Source of the DNA: Agromyces rhizosphaerae
GTDB taxonomy: Bacteria; Actinomycetota; Actinomycetes; Actinomycetales; Microbacteriaceae
Assembly (NCBI RefSeq): GCF_027925245.1
Contig: NZ_BSDP01000001.1
Coordinates: 124,001-188,000, forward strand
Direction of reading: 5' to 3'
Length of the DNA stretch: 64,000 nt
Shown here: positions 25,062 through 34,298 of the stretch, piece after piece
Layout of the letters: the number at the start of each line of letters is the position of its first letter
Numbering within the stretch: the first letter of the stretch is position 1
The notes under the pieces: generated by a model
The model's database searches: none
What the model saw: the letters and a program-made list of their open reading frames with translations, nothing else
Told to the model about the DNA's origin: nothing
Translations under genes and position numbers: made by a program

Positions 25062-26225
25062 GTGACCACCACCACCACCATCATCGTCCCCACCTTCAAC
25101 GAGGCGCCCAACGTGGGCGAGCTCGTCCGGCGCCTCGACGCGGTCGCCGACCCGCGCGACACCGAGATCCTCTTCGTGGACGACTCCTCCGACGACACCC
25201 CCGACCGGGTGCGCGCCGCGGCGGAGACGAGCCGCGTCCCCGTGCGGCTCATCCATCGCGACGAGCCGGACGGCGGACTGAGCGGCGCGGTCGTCCGCGG
25301 CATCCGCGAGTCCGACTCGGAGTGGTTCGTCGTCATGGACGGCGACCTCCAGCACCCGCCCGAGCTGGTGCCGATCCTGCTCGAGACCGGCCGCGCGACC
25401 GGTGCCGACGTCGTCGTGGCCTCGCGGCACGCGCAGGGCGGCAGCAGCGAGGGCCTCTCGAACTGGGTGCGGCGCGCGGTGTCGTCCGGCTCGATCCTGC
25501 TGACCCGCTCGATGTTCCCCTCCCGGCTGCGCAACTGCTCCGATCCGATGACCGGGTACTTCGCCGTGCGCCGCGCGAGCGTCGACACGGCCGAGCTGCA
25601 GCCGCGGGGCTTCAAGATCCTGCTGGAGATCCTCGCCCGGAAGCGCATGTCCGTGGTCGAGGAGCCCTTCGTCTTCGCCGAGCGCATCGCGGGCGAGTCC
25701 AAGGCCGACCTCCGGCAGGGCCTGCGATTCCTGCACCAGCTCGCGTCGCTGCGGTTCGGCCGGATGTCGCGCTTCGCCGTCATCGGCGGGTTCGGCGCGG
25801 TGCTGAACCTCGCGATCATGGCCGCGCTGGTCGCGGTGAGCGTGAACTACGTGATCGCCGCGATCGTCGCGGCGGCGGTGACCATCGTGATGAACTTCTT
25901 CCTGCAGGAGCGCTTCGTGTTCCGCGACCTCCGGCACGAGCGCCATGCGTTCTGGACGAGGTTCAGCGCGTCGGTCGGATTCAACTCGCTCGAGGCCGCG
26001 GTGCGCCTGCCGTTCCTCGCGCTCCTGGTCGCGTTCACGCCGATCCCCAGCGTGGTCGCGCAGGCGGTCACGCTCGCAGCCGCGTTCGTGCTGCGCTTCC
26101 TGTTCCACTCGAGTTTCATATACCGGCCGCGTCGCACCACCCCGGTCAGTCCACTCATCGCAGAAGCCGCACCGCTGCCCACGCAGTCGGGTCGCGAGGC
26201 AGCGATCGGCGGCTCGATGAACTGA
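25062..26225 (+). CDS. polyprenyl-phosphate sugar synthase fused to GtrA
   Basis: 387 residues. The N-terminal ~230 residues are a DPM1-like GT2 (IIVPTFNEAPNVGELVRRL, EILFVDDSSDDTPD, VVMDGDLQHPPELVP with the DxD), which loads a hexose onto polyprenyl phosphate. Residues ~245-360 are a four-helix GtrA domain (RFAVIGGFGAVLNLAIMAAL, NFFLQERFVF), thought to move lipid-linked sugars across the membrane. The GTG has AAGGAG upstream; an upstream ATG would disrupt that spacing. It supplies the likely donor of the preceding GT39 enzyme and closes the operon. Confidence 0.88.
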   Translation: MTTTTTIIVPTFNEAPNVGELVRRLDAVADPRDTEILFVDDSSDDTPDRVRAAAETSRVPVRLIHRDEPDGGLSGAVVRGIRESDSEWFVVMDGDLQHPPELVPILLETGRATGADVVVASRHAQGGSSEGLSNWVRRAVSSGSILLTRSMFPSRLRNCSDPMTGYFAVRRASVDTAELQPRGFKILLEILARKRMSVVEEPFVFAERIAGESKADLRQGLRFLHQLASLRFGRMSRFAVIGGFGAVLNLAIMAALVAVSVNYVIAAIVAAAVTIVMNFFLQERFVFRDLRHERHAFWTRFSASVGFNSLEAAVRLPFLALLVAFTPIPSVVAQAVTLAAAFVLRFLFHSSFIYRPRRTTPVSPLIAEAAPLPTQSGREAAIGGSMN

Positions 26226-26271
26226 CCCTGGGAACTGTGCGCGCCGGGGCGAGCTCGTCGACAAGCCCGCC

Positions 26272-26307
26272 GAGCGCACCGCGGGACCTCCCTCCCGCGG
26301 TGCGCTC
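26272..26307 (+). terminator. hairpin terminator of the glycan operon
   Basis: A 15-base perfect stem (26272-26286 with 26293-26307, arm GAGCGCACCGCGGGA) around a six-base loop lies 46 bases after the last stop. There is no T-run, as is common in high-GC actinobacterial terminators. Confidence 0.6.
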
Positions 26308-26337
26308 ACTCGTGTGCGGGGTGCATCCGGCGGCCAG

Positions 26338-26343
26338 TACGAT
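26338..26343 (+). promoter_or_regulatory. -10 box, leaderless promoter of mutY
   Basis: TACGAT ends six bases before the GTG of mutY. Confidence 0.5.
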
Positions 26344-26349
26344 GACCCG

Positions 26350-27222
26350 GTGCACTCCGATCTCGTCGCGACGCTCGTGCGCTGGTACGAGGAGGAGGCG
26401 CGCGAGCTGCCCTGGCGCCGCGCCGACCGGACGCCCTGGTCGGTGCTCGTGAGCGAGTTCATGCTGCAGCAGACGCAGGTCTCGCGCGTCGCGCCGGCCT
26501 TCGAGGAGTGGATGCGACGGTGGCCGACGCCGGCTGCGCTGGCCGCCGAGCCGGCCTCCGAGGCGGTGCGCGCCTGGGGCGGGCTCGGGTACCCCCGCCG
26601 GGCGAGGTGGCTGCACGGCGCGGCCGCGCGGATCGTCGAGGAGCACGGCGGCGAGGTGCCCTCCGACGTCGATGCATTGCTCGCCCTCCCCGGCGTCGGC
26701 CCGTACACCGCGCGCGCGGTCGCCGCGTTCGCGTTCGGGTCGCGGGTGCCGGTCGTCGACACGAACACCCGGCGCGTGATCGCACGGGCCGTCGACGGGA
26801 ACGGGGACGCGGCGCCGCCGTCCACCCGGCGCGACCTGGCCGCGATGGAGCGCCTGCTGCCCGCCGACACGCGCGTCGCGCAACTCGTCAACGCGGCGAC
26901 GATGGAGCTCGGCGCGGTCGTCTGCACCGCGCGCGCGCCCCGCTGCGAAGCCTGCCCGGTCGCCGTGCACTGCGCGTGGCGCAGCGCCGGGTACCCGGCC
27001 TACGAGGGGCCGCGCCGGCGCGTGCAGGCGACGTTCGCCGGGTCCGACCGGCAGGTGCGCGGCATCGTCATGCGCGAACTGCGCGCGGCGCATCGACCGG
27101 TGACGCGAGGCGAGCTGGCACCGGCGTGGGCGGATGCGGCGCAACTCGAACGTGCGATCGACACGCTGGTCGCCGACGGCCTCGCCGCCGAGGGTGCCGA
27201 GGGGCTGGCGCTCGCGGAGTGA
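26350..27222 (+). CDS. mutY: A/G-specific adenine DNA glycosylase
   Basis: Removes adenine mispaired with 8-oxoguanine. 290 residues. Seen: Glu36 in SEFMLQQTQVSRV (catalytic acid), helix-hairpin-helix LPGVGPYTARAV, Asp137 in VVDTNTRRV, and the iron-sulfur cluster motif C-x6-C-x2-C-x5-C in CTARAPRCEACPVAVHC. The C-terminal NUDIX-like domain that recognises 8-oxoguanine in longer MutY proteins is reduced to about 60 residues. It is convergent with rbfA, 21 bases apart. Confidence 0.92.
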   Translation: MHSDLVATLVRWYEEEARELPWRRADRTPWSVLVSEFMLQQTQVSRVAPAFEEWMRRWPTPAALAAEPASEAVRAWGGLGYPRRARWLHGAAARIVEEHGGEVPSDVDALLALPGVGPYTARAVAAFAFGSRVPVVDTNTRRVIARAVDGNGDAAPPSTRRDLAAMERLLPADTRVAQLVNAATMELGAVVCTARAPRCEACPVAVHCAWRSAGYPAYEGPRRRVQATFAGSDRQVRGIVMRELRAAHRPVTRGELAPAWADAAQLERAIDTLVADGLAAEGAEGLALAE

Positions 27223-27243
27223 CCCGCGATGCCCGAGCCGCGG

Positions 27244-27678
27244 CTACTCCTCGTCGGCCTCGCGCGGCGTGACGTACGGGTCGGCCTCGCCGGCGTACTG
27301 GGCGGTGCTGGCGGTCTTCGTGGTCTCCGCGTCGCGCTCGCGCGCCTCGCGGAGCAGCTCCTCGATGTGCTGCGCGTTCTCGGGGATCGCGTCGAGGATG
27401 AACTCGAGGCTCGGCGTGAGGCGAGCCGTGATGTTCCGGCCGACCTCGCTGCGGAGCATGCCCGTGGCAGCCTTCAGCGCGGCGGCGGAGTCGGCGCGCT
27501 CCTCGTCGGTGCCGTAGACCGTGTAGAACACGCTCGCGTGCTGCAGGTCGCCCGTCACCTTGACGTCGGTGATCGTCACGAACCCGAGGCGCGGGTCGCG
27601 CAGGCCCTTGTCGAGGCGCCGCGCGACGATCTCCTTGATGCGGTCGGCCATCTTCCTGGCCCGTGCCGGATCAGCCAT
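27244..27678 (-). CDS. rbfA: 30S ribosome-binding factor
   Basis: Assists late 16S rRNA maturation in the 30S subunit. 144 residues with the KH-like fold; RKMADRIKEIVARRL, DPRLGFVTITDVKVTGDLQHASVFYTVYG and the EFILDAIPENAQHIEELL segment are typical. The C-terminal ~30 residues are an acidic tail. It follows infB after a strong hairpin, and an AAGGGGAG site precedes its ATG. Confidence 0.93.
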   Translation of the reverse strand: MADPARARKMADRIKEIVARRLDKGLRDPRLGFVTITDVKVTGDLQHASVFYTVYGTDEERADSAAALKAATGMLRSEVGRNITARLTPSLEFILDAIPENAQHIEELLREARERDAETTKTASTAQYAGEADPYVTPREADEE

Positions 27679-27696
27679 GCTCTCCCCTTCCGAGAA

Positions 27697-27726
27697 CGTC
27701 CGGGGCGGCTCGCGCCGCCCCGGACG
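27697..27726 (-). terminator. hairpin between infB and rbfA
   Basis: CGTCCGGGGCGG pairs perfectly over 12 bases with 27715-27726 around a six-base loop. It starts only six bases after the infB stop, so it may end part of the transcripts or protect an mRNA end, lowering rbfA expression relative to infB. Confidence 0.55.
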
Positions 27727-27732
27727 GGATAA

Positions 27733-30531
27733 CTAGACCCGCGGCTTCTCGCGCATCTCGGTCGTCTCGATCTCGTCGCCGACCTGGATGTCGTTGAACT
27801 TGCCGAGGCCGATACCGCACTCGAAGTCCGTGCGGACCTCGGTCACGTCGTCCTTGAACCGACGCAGCGACTCGATCGCCAGGCCGTCCGCCACGACCAC
27901 GCCGTCGCGGATGACCCGCGCCTTCGCGTTGCGCGTGATGGTGCCCGAGCGCACGATCGAACCGGCGATGTTGCCGAACTTCGACGAGCGGAACACCTCG
28001 CGGATCTCCGCGACGCCCGACTGGACCTCCTCGAACTCGGGCTTGAGCATGCCCTTGAGCGAGTTCTCGATGTCGTCGATCGCGTTGTAGATGACGTTGT
28101 AGAAGCGCACGTCGACGCCCTCGCGGGCGGCGCGCTCGCGCGCCTTCACGTCGGGCCGGACGTTGAACCCGATCACGATCGCGTTGTCGATCGTGGCCAG
28201 GTCGATGTCCGACTCGGTGACGGCGCCCACGCCGCGGTGGAGGATGCGCAGCTGGACCGAGTCGTCGACCTCGATCTTCATCAGGGACTCCTCGAGCGCC
28301 TCCACGGCACCCGAGACGTCGCCCTTGATGATGAGGTTGAGCGCCTCGACCTTGCCCTCCTCCAGCGCACGCGTGAAGTCCTCGAGCGAGATGCGCTTGC
28401 GGGCCTTCGCCAGCTGCGCGTTGCGCTCGGCGGCCTCGCGCTTCTCGGCGATCTGGCGCGCGGTGCGGTCGTCGCCGGTCACGAGGAACGTGTCGCCGGC
28501 GCGCGGCACGGTCGACAGTCCCTGCACCTGCACGGGACGCGACGGCGTGGCCTCGTCGACCGCGTCGCCGTTCTCGTCGACCATGGCGCGAACGCGGCCG
28601 TAGGCCGTGCCCGCGACGATCGCGTCGCCGACCCGCAGCGTGCCCGACTGGATGAGCACGGTCGCGACGGCGCCGCGTCCCTTGTCGAGCTTGGCCTCGA
28701 TCGCGACGCCGCGCGCGTCCTTGTCGGGGTTCGCGCGCAGGTCGAGACCGGCGTCGGCGGTGAGCAGCACCGCGTCGAGCAGGTCGTTGATGCCGATGTC
28801 CTCGCGGGCCGACACGTCGACGAACATGACGTCGCCGCCGTACTCCTCGGCCACGAGGCCGAACTCGGTCAGCTGCTGGCGCACCTTCTGCGGGTTCGCG
28901 TCGGGCTTGTCGATCTTGTTCACCGCGACCACGATCGGCACGTCGGCCGCCTGGGCGTGGTTCAGCGCCTCCACCGTCTGCGGCATGATGCCGTCGTCGG
29001 CGGCGACCACGAGGATCGCGATGTCGGTCACCTGCGCACCGCGGGCACGCATGGCGGTGAACGCCTCGTGACCCGGGGTGTCGATGAAGGTGATCGCGCG
29101 GTCCTTGCCCTCGTGCTCGGTGTGCACCTGGTACGCACCGATGTGCTGGGTGATGCCGCCGGCCTCGCCCGCCACCACGTTGGCGTTGCGGATGGCGTCG
29201 AGCAGTCGCGTCTTACCGTGGTCGACGTGACCCATGACGGTCACGACCGGCGGACGCCACTCGAGGTCCTCGTCGGACTCGTCCTCGAGCTCCTGCTCGA
29301 GGTCGATGTCGAAGCCCTCGAGGAGCTCCTTGTCCTCGTCCTCGGGCGAGACGATCTGGATCTTGTAGCCGAGCTCCTCGCCGAGCACCTCGAAGGTGGC
29401 CTCGTCGAGCGACTCGGTCGCCGTGGCCATCTCACCGAGGTGGAACAGCACGGTCACCAGGTTGCCGGGGCTCGCGTCGATCTTGTCGGCGAAGTCCGAG
29501 ATGGACGCGCCGCGGCGCAGCCGGACGACGGTGCTGCCGTCGCCGCGCGGGACCTGCACGCCGCCGATCGACGGCGCCTCCCGCATCTCGAATTCCTGCC
29601 GCTTCGTCCGCTTCGACTTGCGCGAGCGGCTCTTGCCGCCACCGCGTCCGAACGCACCAGCGGTGCCGCCGCCGGGGCCACGGCCACGGCCGCCGCCTCC
29701 GCCGGGACGCGGGCCGAACCCGCCGGGACGCCCGGGCGCACCGGTGAAGCCGCCGGGACGCTGGCCGCCGCCGGGACCGCCCTGGCGACCGCCGCCGCCA
29801 CCACCGGGACGACCGCCGCCACCGGGACGCTGGCCCGCCGGACGGGGCGCGCCGGGACGCGGGATCGAGGGCCGCGGGATGTTGCCCGGGGTCGGGCGCT
29901 GGCCCATGCCCTGCGAGCTCGAGTACGGGTTGTTGCCCGGACGCGGCTGGGCCGGGCGCTTGCCCATGCCCTGCGACGACGCGAAGGGGTTGTTGCCGGG
30001 GCGCGGCGCACCGCCGGGCTTGGGGGCTCCGGGCTTGGTGGCACCGGGCTTCGGCGCACCACCGGGCTTGGGACCGCTGCCGGGCTTCGCGGCGTCGGAA
30101 GCGGGCTTCGCGGCCTCGGCCGGCTTGGGCGTGGCGGGCTTCGCCGCCTCGGCACGGGCCTGGCGCTCGGCGACGCTCATCGGCTGGTCGGCGGGCGCGG
30201 GGGCCTCGGCCTTCGGCTCGGCCTTGGGCGCCGGCTTGGGGCCGGGCTTCGAAGCACCGGGCTTCGCGGCACCCGGCTTCGCGGCGCCGGGCTTGGCGGC
30301 ACCGGGCTTGGCGGCACCGGGCTTCGGCGCGGCCGTGCCGGACGCGGCGGAACCGTTGCCGGCGGAGCCGGCGTCGGCGAGCGCGGCCCTCAGGCGGCGC
30401 GCGACCGGGGGCTCGACGCTGGACGACGGTCCCTTGACGTACTCGCCCATCTCCTTGAGCTTCTCGAGCGCGACCTTGCTGTCGACGCCGAGCTCACTCG
30501 CGATCTCGTGTACACGGGGCTTGGCAGCCAC
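27733..30531 (-). CDS. infB: translation initiation factor IF-2
   Basis: GTPase that places initiator tRNA on the 30S subunit. 932 residues. An IF2_N module ([19 protein letters not shown]) is at the N-terminus. Then comes a long low-complexity linker, Ala/Lys/Pro/Gly-rich to about residue 200 and Gly/Arg/Pro-rich to about 310, which is typical of actinobacterial IF-2. A second IF2_N-like region follows, then the G domain with GHVDHGKT (G1), DTPGHEAF (G3) and NKID (G4), and the C-terminal domains II-IV. The start is GTG behind AGGAG. It lies in the nusA-ylxR-infB-rbfA order. Confidence 0.96.
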   Translation of the reverse strand: MAAKPRVHEIASELGVDSKVALEKLKEMGEYVKGPSSSVEPPVARRLRAALADAGSAGNGSAASGTAAPKPGAAKPGAAKPGAAKPGAAKPGASKPGPKPAPKAEPKAEAPAPADQPMSVAERQARAEAAKPATPKPAEAAKPASDAAKPGSGPKPGGAPKPGATKPGAPKPGGAPRPGNNPFASSQGMGKRPAQPRPGNNPYSSSQGMGQRPTPGNIPRPSIPRPGAPRPAGQRPGGGGRPGGGGGGRQGGPGGGQRPGGFTGAPGRPGGFGPRPGGGGGRGRGPGGGTAGAFGRGGGKSRSRKSKRTKRQEFEMREAPSIGGVQVPRGDGSTVVRLRRGASISDFADKIDASPGNLVTVLFHLGEMATATESLDEATFEVLGEELGYKIQIVSPEDEDKELLEGFDIDLEQELEDESDEDLEWRPPVVTVMGHVDHGKTRLLDAIRNANVVAGEAGGITQHIGAYQVHTEHEGKDRAITFIDTPGHEAFTAMRARGAQVTDIAILVVAADDGIMPQTVEALNHAQAADVPIVVAVNKIDKPDANPQKVRQQLTEFGLVAEEYGGDVMFVDVSAREDIGINDLLDAVLLTADAGLDLRANPDKDARGVAIEAKLDKGRGAVATVLIQSGTLRVGDAIVAGTAYGRVRAMVDENGDAVDEATPSRPVQVQGLSTVPRAGDTFLVTGDDRTARQIAEKREAAERNAQLAKARKRISLEDFTRALEEGKVEALNLIIKGDVSGAVEALEESLMKIEVDDSVQLRILHRGVGAVTESDIDLATIDNAIVIGFNVRPDVKARERAAREGVDVRFYNVIYNAIDDIENSLKGMLKPEFEEVQSGVAEIREVFRSSKFGNIAGSIVRSGTITRNAKARVIRDGVVVADGLAIESLRRFKDDVTEVRTDFECGIGLGKFNDIQVGDEIETTEMREKPRV
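30254..30328. repeat. five 15-base tandem repeats inside infB
   Basis: Five consecutive 15-base units related to GCACCGGGCTTCGCG (plus strand) encode repeats of Ala-Lys-Pro-Gly-Ala in the IF-2 linker. Unit-number variation between strains would not shift the frame. Confidence 0.8.
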
Positions 30532-30618
30532 ATTTCTCCTGTTCCGGGTCTGCGCCCGGACAGGGGCAGACCATACCTAGCGGACGGGTCTCATTTCGAG
30601 CCGTTCATCGGTTGTCCA

Positions 30619-30864
30619 TCAGCCGTTCAGCCTGTTCTCTAAGTCGTTCGTGTCCAGTTCGCCGGTCACGCGCAACGCCCGCCCGAAGGCACGGCGGCGC
30701 AGTGCGAGCCGGAGGCACTCACGGTCCGGATGCAGCCACGCACCACGCCCGGGCAGGCTCGCAGCGGTATCCACCACGACCTGGGATTCTCGGACGACGA
30801 CCCTCAGAAGCGAGGAACGTGCGGTGCGCGAACGGCATCCGATGCACGTTCTGACCGGATCCAT
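30619..30864 (-). CDS. ylxR: YlxR-family RNA/DNA-binding protein (DUF448)
   Basis: 81-residue basic protein with the family opening RTCIGCRSR and [26 protein letters not shown]. Family members bind RNA or DNA and sit between nusA and infB, as here. The ATG has GAGGTG upstream. It starts 27 bases after the nusA stop. Confidence 0.9.
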   Translation of the reverse strand: MDPVRTCIGCRSRTARSSLLRVVVRESQVVVDTAASLPGRGAWLHPDRECLRLALRRRAFGRALRVTGELDTNDLENRLNG

Positions 30865-30891
30865 CCTACACCTCGGCGCGCGGGCCCCGAC

Positions 30892-31893
30892 TCACTCGCC
30901 GGACCCGGCCTGCGAGTCCGGCTGGATGTCGATCTTCGCCCCGGTGAGCTTCGCGGCCAGGCGGGCGTTCTGGCCCTCCTTGCCGATCGCGAGCGAGAGC
31001 TGGTAGTCGGGCACCAGCGCGCGCACGGCGCGGAGCTCGGGGTCGATCACGACGGTCTTCGACACCTTCGCGGGCGACAGCGCGCTCGCGACGAAGGAGG
31101 CGAGGTCGTCGGAGTAGTCGACGATGTCGATCTTCTCGTTGTTGAGCTCGGCGGTCACCGAGCGCACGCGCTGACCGAGCTCGCCGATGCACGCGCCCTT
31201 GGCGTTCACGCCCGGCTGGGTCGCACGCACCGCGATCTTGGTGCGGTGACCCGCCTCGCGGGCGAGCGACACGATCTCGACCACGCCCGAGGCGATCTCG
31301 GGCACCTCGAGCGCGAACAGCTTGCGCACCAGGGCGGGGTGCGTGCGGGACACCGTGATCGACGGCCCCTTGAGGCCCTTCGTGACGCTGGTCACGTAGA
31401 CGCGGATGCGCGCGCCGTGGCGGTACTCCTCACCCGGCACCTGCTCCTCGGGGGGCAGGATCGCCTCGACGGTGCCGAGGTCGATGTGGATCATCCGCGG
31501 GTTCGGGCCCTGCTGGATGATGCCGGCGACGATGTCGCCCTCGCGGCCGCGGAACTCGCCGAGCACCGCGTCGTCGGCGATGTCGCGCAGGCGCTGGTTG
31601 ATCGTCTGCTTGGCGGCGAACGCGGCGATGCGGCCGAAGTCGCTCGGGCTGTCGACGACCTCGCCGATGACGTTGCCGTCCTCGTCGTGCTCGGGCACGT
31701 AGACCGTCACATGGCCGGTCTTGCGGTCCAGCTCGACGCGCGCACCGAGCGGGTTGGCGTGCCCGTGCTGGCCCGGGTTGGTGTGCTTGAGGTACGCCAT
31801 GAGGATCGCCTGCTCGATGATCGTGACGAGCTCATCGAAGGGGATCTCCTTCTCGCGCTCCATCATTCTCAGGACGCTGAGGTCGATGTCCAC
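30892..31893 (-). CDS. nusA: transcription termination/antitermination factor NusA
   Basis: Binds RNA polymerase and nascent RNA and modulates pausing, termination and antitermination. 333 residues, the short form: N-terminal RNA polymerase-binding domain, S1 domain ([14 protein letters not shown]), then KH domains ([39 protein letters not shown]). It lacks the C-terminal acidic repeats of E. coli NusA, as in other actinobacteria. The GTG follows GGAGG. rimP, usually just upstream, is not there. Confidence 0.95.
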   Translation of the reverse strand: MDIDLSVLRMMEREKEIPFDELVTIIEQAILMAYLKHTNPGQHGHANPLGARVELDRKTGHVTVYVPEHDEDGNVIGEVVDSPSDFGRIAAFAAKQTINQRLRDIADDAVLGEFRGREGDIVAGIIQQGPNPRMIHIDLGTVEAILPPEEQVPGEEYRHGARIRVYVTSVTKGLKGPSITVSRTHPALVRKLFALEVPEIASGVVEIVSLAREAGHRTKIAVRATQPGVNAKGACIGELGQRVRSVTAELNNEKIDIVDYSDDLASFVASALSPAKVSKTVVIDPELRAVRALVPDYQLSLAIGKEGQNARLAAKLTGAKIDIQPDSQAGSGE

Positions 31894-32051
31894 AGCCGGC
31901 CTCCTCTATTCAACTCTCTCGCCGTCGTCCCACCACTCGACGGGCCAGAAGACTACGGTACCGGATGCCGCGGCCACGGCGAACGTGACACCGGTGTTGC
32001 GGCGCCGCTACGAGCACGATTCGCCTCTGGCGGGCGACGACGCGGCGACGC

Positions 32052-32057
32052 CATACT
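32052..32057 (+). promoter_or_regulatory. -10-like box of the sodium/alanine symporter gene
   Basis: CATACT ends six bases before the ATG at 32064, predicting a leaderless transcript and favouring this ATG over the GTG at 32058. Confidence 0.4.
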
Positions 32058-32063
32058 GTGGCG

Positions 32064-33572
32064 ATGGACGCGATCAACGAATTCGTCCTCTTCTCGGGGG
32101 ACCTGCTCTGGACCTGGATCGTGCTGCCGCTGGTGGTGCTCCTGGGCCTCTACTTCACGGTGCGCAGCGGGGTGGTGCAGTTCCGGCTCATCCCGGAGAT
32201 GTTCCGCACGCTCACCGACAAGACGCCGCGCGACGCGAACGGCGAGCCGCAGTCCGTGTCGGCCTTCCAGGCCTTCACCGTCTCGGCCGCCTCGCGCGTC
32301 GGCGTCGGCAACATCGCCGGCGTCGGCACGGCCATCGCCATCGGCGGGCCGGGCGCGGTGTTCTGGATGTGGCTCATGGCGTTCGTGGGCGGGGCGAGCG
32401 CGTTCATCGAGTCGACGCTCGGCCAGCTCTACAAGGTGCGCGACGCCGACGGGTTCCGCGGTGGGCCCGCGTACTACATGGAGCGGGGCCTGAAGGCCAG
32501 GTGGATGGGCATCGTCTTCGCGATCACGCTCATCATCTGCTTCCCGTTCGTCTTCTCCGCGCTTCAGGCGAACACGATCAGCGCGACCGTGGCGACCACC
32601 GTCGCCGGCGACGAGGCGCCGTGGTGGATCGCGTGGATCGTCGGCGGGGTCGTGGCGCTGCTCACGGCGCTCGTCGTCTTCGGCGGCATCCGCCGCATCG
32701 CCCACGTCACCCAGGCGGTCGTGCCGCTCATGGCGCTCGTCTACCTGCTCGTCGGCCTCGTCGTCGTCGCGATGAACATCGGCGAGCTGCCGGCCGTGTT
32801 CGCGTCGATCTTCACCGAGGCGTTCGGGTTCAACGAGGTGGTCGGCGCCACGCTCGGCATGATCATCCTCACGGGCGTGCGGCGCGGCATGTTCTCGAAC
32901 GAGGCCGGCCTCGGCTCGGCGCCGAACGCGGGTGCGAGCGCGGCGGTGACGCACCCGGTGAAGCAGGGGCTCGTGCAGACGCTCGGCGTGTACTTCGACA
33001 CCTTCCTCATCTGCTCGATCACCGCGTTCATCATCCTGGTGTCGAGCCCGGACCTCGCGAACGCCGAGCGCGGCATCGGCCTCACCCAGGGCGCGATCAC
33101 CGGCAGCCTCGGCACCTGGGCGGGCGTGCTGCTGAGCGTGGTGATCTTCCTGCTGGCGTTCAGCTCGATCCTCGGCAACTACTACTACGGCGAGGCGAAC
33201 ATCGACTTCATCACGACGCACCGCGGCGTGCTCACCGGGTTCCGGCTCGTGGTGGTCGCCGCGATCTTCGTCGGGTCGGTCGCGTCCTCCGACGTGGTGT
33301 GGAACACCGCAGACTCGGTCATGGGGCTGATGGCGCTCGTGAACCTCATCGCGATCGGCCTGCTCTCGGGCGTGGCGTTCCGGCTGCTGCGCGACTACAC
33401 GAGACAGCGACGCGAGGGGCGGAACCCGGTCTTCACGCGTGCGCTCATGCCCGACCTCGACGGCATCGAGTGCTGGGAGGACGAGCTCTCCGTCACCGGC
33501 CCGATCGACGTCGACACGAAGCGGCACGAGGCGGAGAAGCACCGCGACCACCTGCACCACCAGGAGGACTGA
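32064..33572 (+). CDS. alanine/sodium symporter, AGCS family
   Basis: 502-residue integral membrane transporter importing alanine or glycine with Na+ or H+. About ten to eleven helices; AGCS signatures seen are GVGNIAGVGTAIAIGGPGAVFWMW, SAFIESTLGQLYK, RGMFSNEAGLGSAPNAGASA. The ~50-residue C-terminal tail is cytosolic and charged, ending in a His-rich HRDHLHHQED. It stands between the nusA operon (divergent, 170 bases away) and a convergent lipoprotein gene. Confidence 0.9.
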   Translation: MDAINEFVLFSGDLLWTWIVLPLVVLLGLYFTVRSGVVQFRLIPEMFRTLTDKTPRDANGEPQSVSAFQAFTVSAASRVGVGNIAGVGTAIAIGGPGAVFWMWLMAFVGGASAFIESTLGQLYKVRDADGFRGGPAYYMERGLKARWMGIVFAITLIICFPFVFSALQANTISATVATTVAGDEAPWWIAWIVGGVVALLTALVVFGGIRRIAHVTQAVVPLMALVYLLVGLVVVAMNIGELPAVFASIFTEAFGFNEVVGATLGMIILTGVRRGMFSNEAGLGSAPNAGASAAVTHPVKQGLVQTLGVYFDTFLICSITAFIILVSSPDLANAERGIGLTQGAITGSLGTWAGVLLSVVIFLLAFSSILGNYYYGEANIDFITTHRGVLTGFRLVVVAAIFVGSVASSDVVWNTADSVMGLMALVNLIAIGLLSGVAFRLLRDYTRQRREGRNPVFTRALMPDLDGIECWEDELSVTGPIDVDTKRHEAEKHRDHLHHQED

Positions 33573-33594
33573 GCGGAGCGGATGCGACGCCGGC

Positions 33595-34134
33595 TCAGCG
33601 CTCGTAGACCATGACCGCGACCATCGGCGGCGGGTGCGGGCCCGGCTGCATCTGGAGGTTCACGGCGTACGTGTCATCCAGGAACTGCCAGAAGTAGCCG
33701 TCCCCGCCGCCGGGTGTCCCCTCGTCGTCGAGCGGGACGACCTCGCCGTAGGCCTCCGCGAGCTGTTCGGCCTGCTCGGGCTCGTCGGTCTCGATGATCA
33801 GGTCCCAGACGCCGTCCCCGGCGAGCGAGGACACGACCTCGCCCTCCGGGAGCGGGAACTCGTCGGGGAAGTCCGGAGCGACGCCGTCGATCTCCTCGAC
33901 GCCGTCGCCCAGTTCCCCGTCGTCGAACCCGTACAGCGCGATGAACGCCTCGTCCCACACCGTCGCCTCGGTGCCGGCATCCGCGACCTCGGCGGTGTCG
34001 TCGGCCGCGACCTCGGCGGCGTCGTCCGTCGCGCCTCCTGCGGTGCACGCGGCGCCGACCAGTACGACGACCGCAGCGACTCCCGCGATGCCCACGCGAC
34101 GCGCGGATCGGTGATGCCTGTCCATGGTGAACAT
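33595..34134 (-). CDS. predicted lipoprotein, acidic
   Basis: 179 residues with an N-terminal basic region (MFTMDRHHRSARR), hydrophobic stretch and AVVVLVGAACTAGG, an acceptable though imperfect lipobox before Cys. The mature part is very acidic at first (repeats of A/D/E), then a folded region with VWDLIIETDEPEQAEQLAEAYG. It shares no convincing sequence with the lipoprotein array at 59-62 kb. Function is unknown. Another start, ATG at 34125, is possible. Confidence 0.7.
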   Translation of the reverse strand: MFTMDRHHRSARRVGIAGVAAVVVLVGAACTAGGATDDAAEVAADDTAEVADAGTEATVWDEAFIALYGFDDGELGDGVEEIDGVAPDFPDEFPLPEGEVVSSLAGDGVWDLIIETDEPEQAEQLAEAYGEVVPLDDEGTPGGGDGYFWQFLDDTYAVNLQMQPGPHPPPMVAVMVYER

Positions 34135-34286
34135 GACTGCCCCCATCCCTCGGATATCTGGATGCACCGAGGCTCCCGCGTGCCGATATCCGTCCGGTAT
34201 CCGCCGCGGCGGCGCCTGCTCGTCGCGCCCGTGATCGCACGTCGCAGGGGCTGCGTCAAGCCCCGGTGCAGGGCACCTGTCGTCGC

Positions 34287-34292
34287 TACTGT
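34287..34292 (+). promoter_or_regulatory. -10 box, leaderless promoter of the DUF1206 gene
   Basis: TACTGT ends six bases before the ATG at 34299. Confidence 0.5.
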
Positions 34293-34298
34293 GACGTG

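Noticed and set aside
26272..26307. Transposon end or attachment site
   Set aside because: A simple hairpin just after an operon, with no recombinase or duplicated target nearby.
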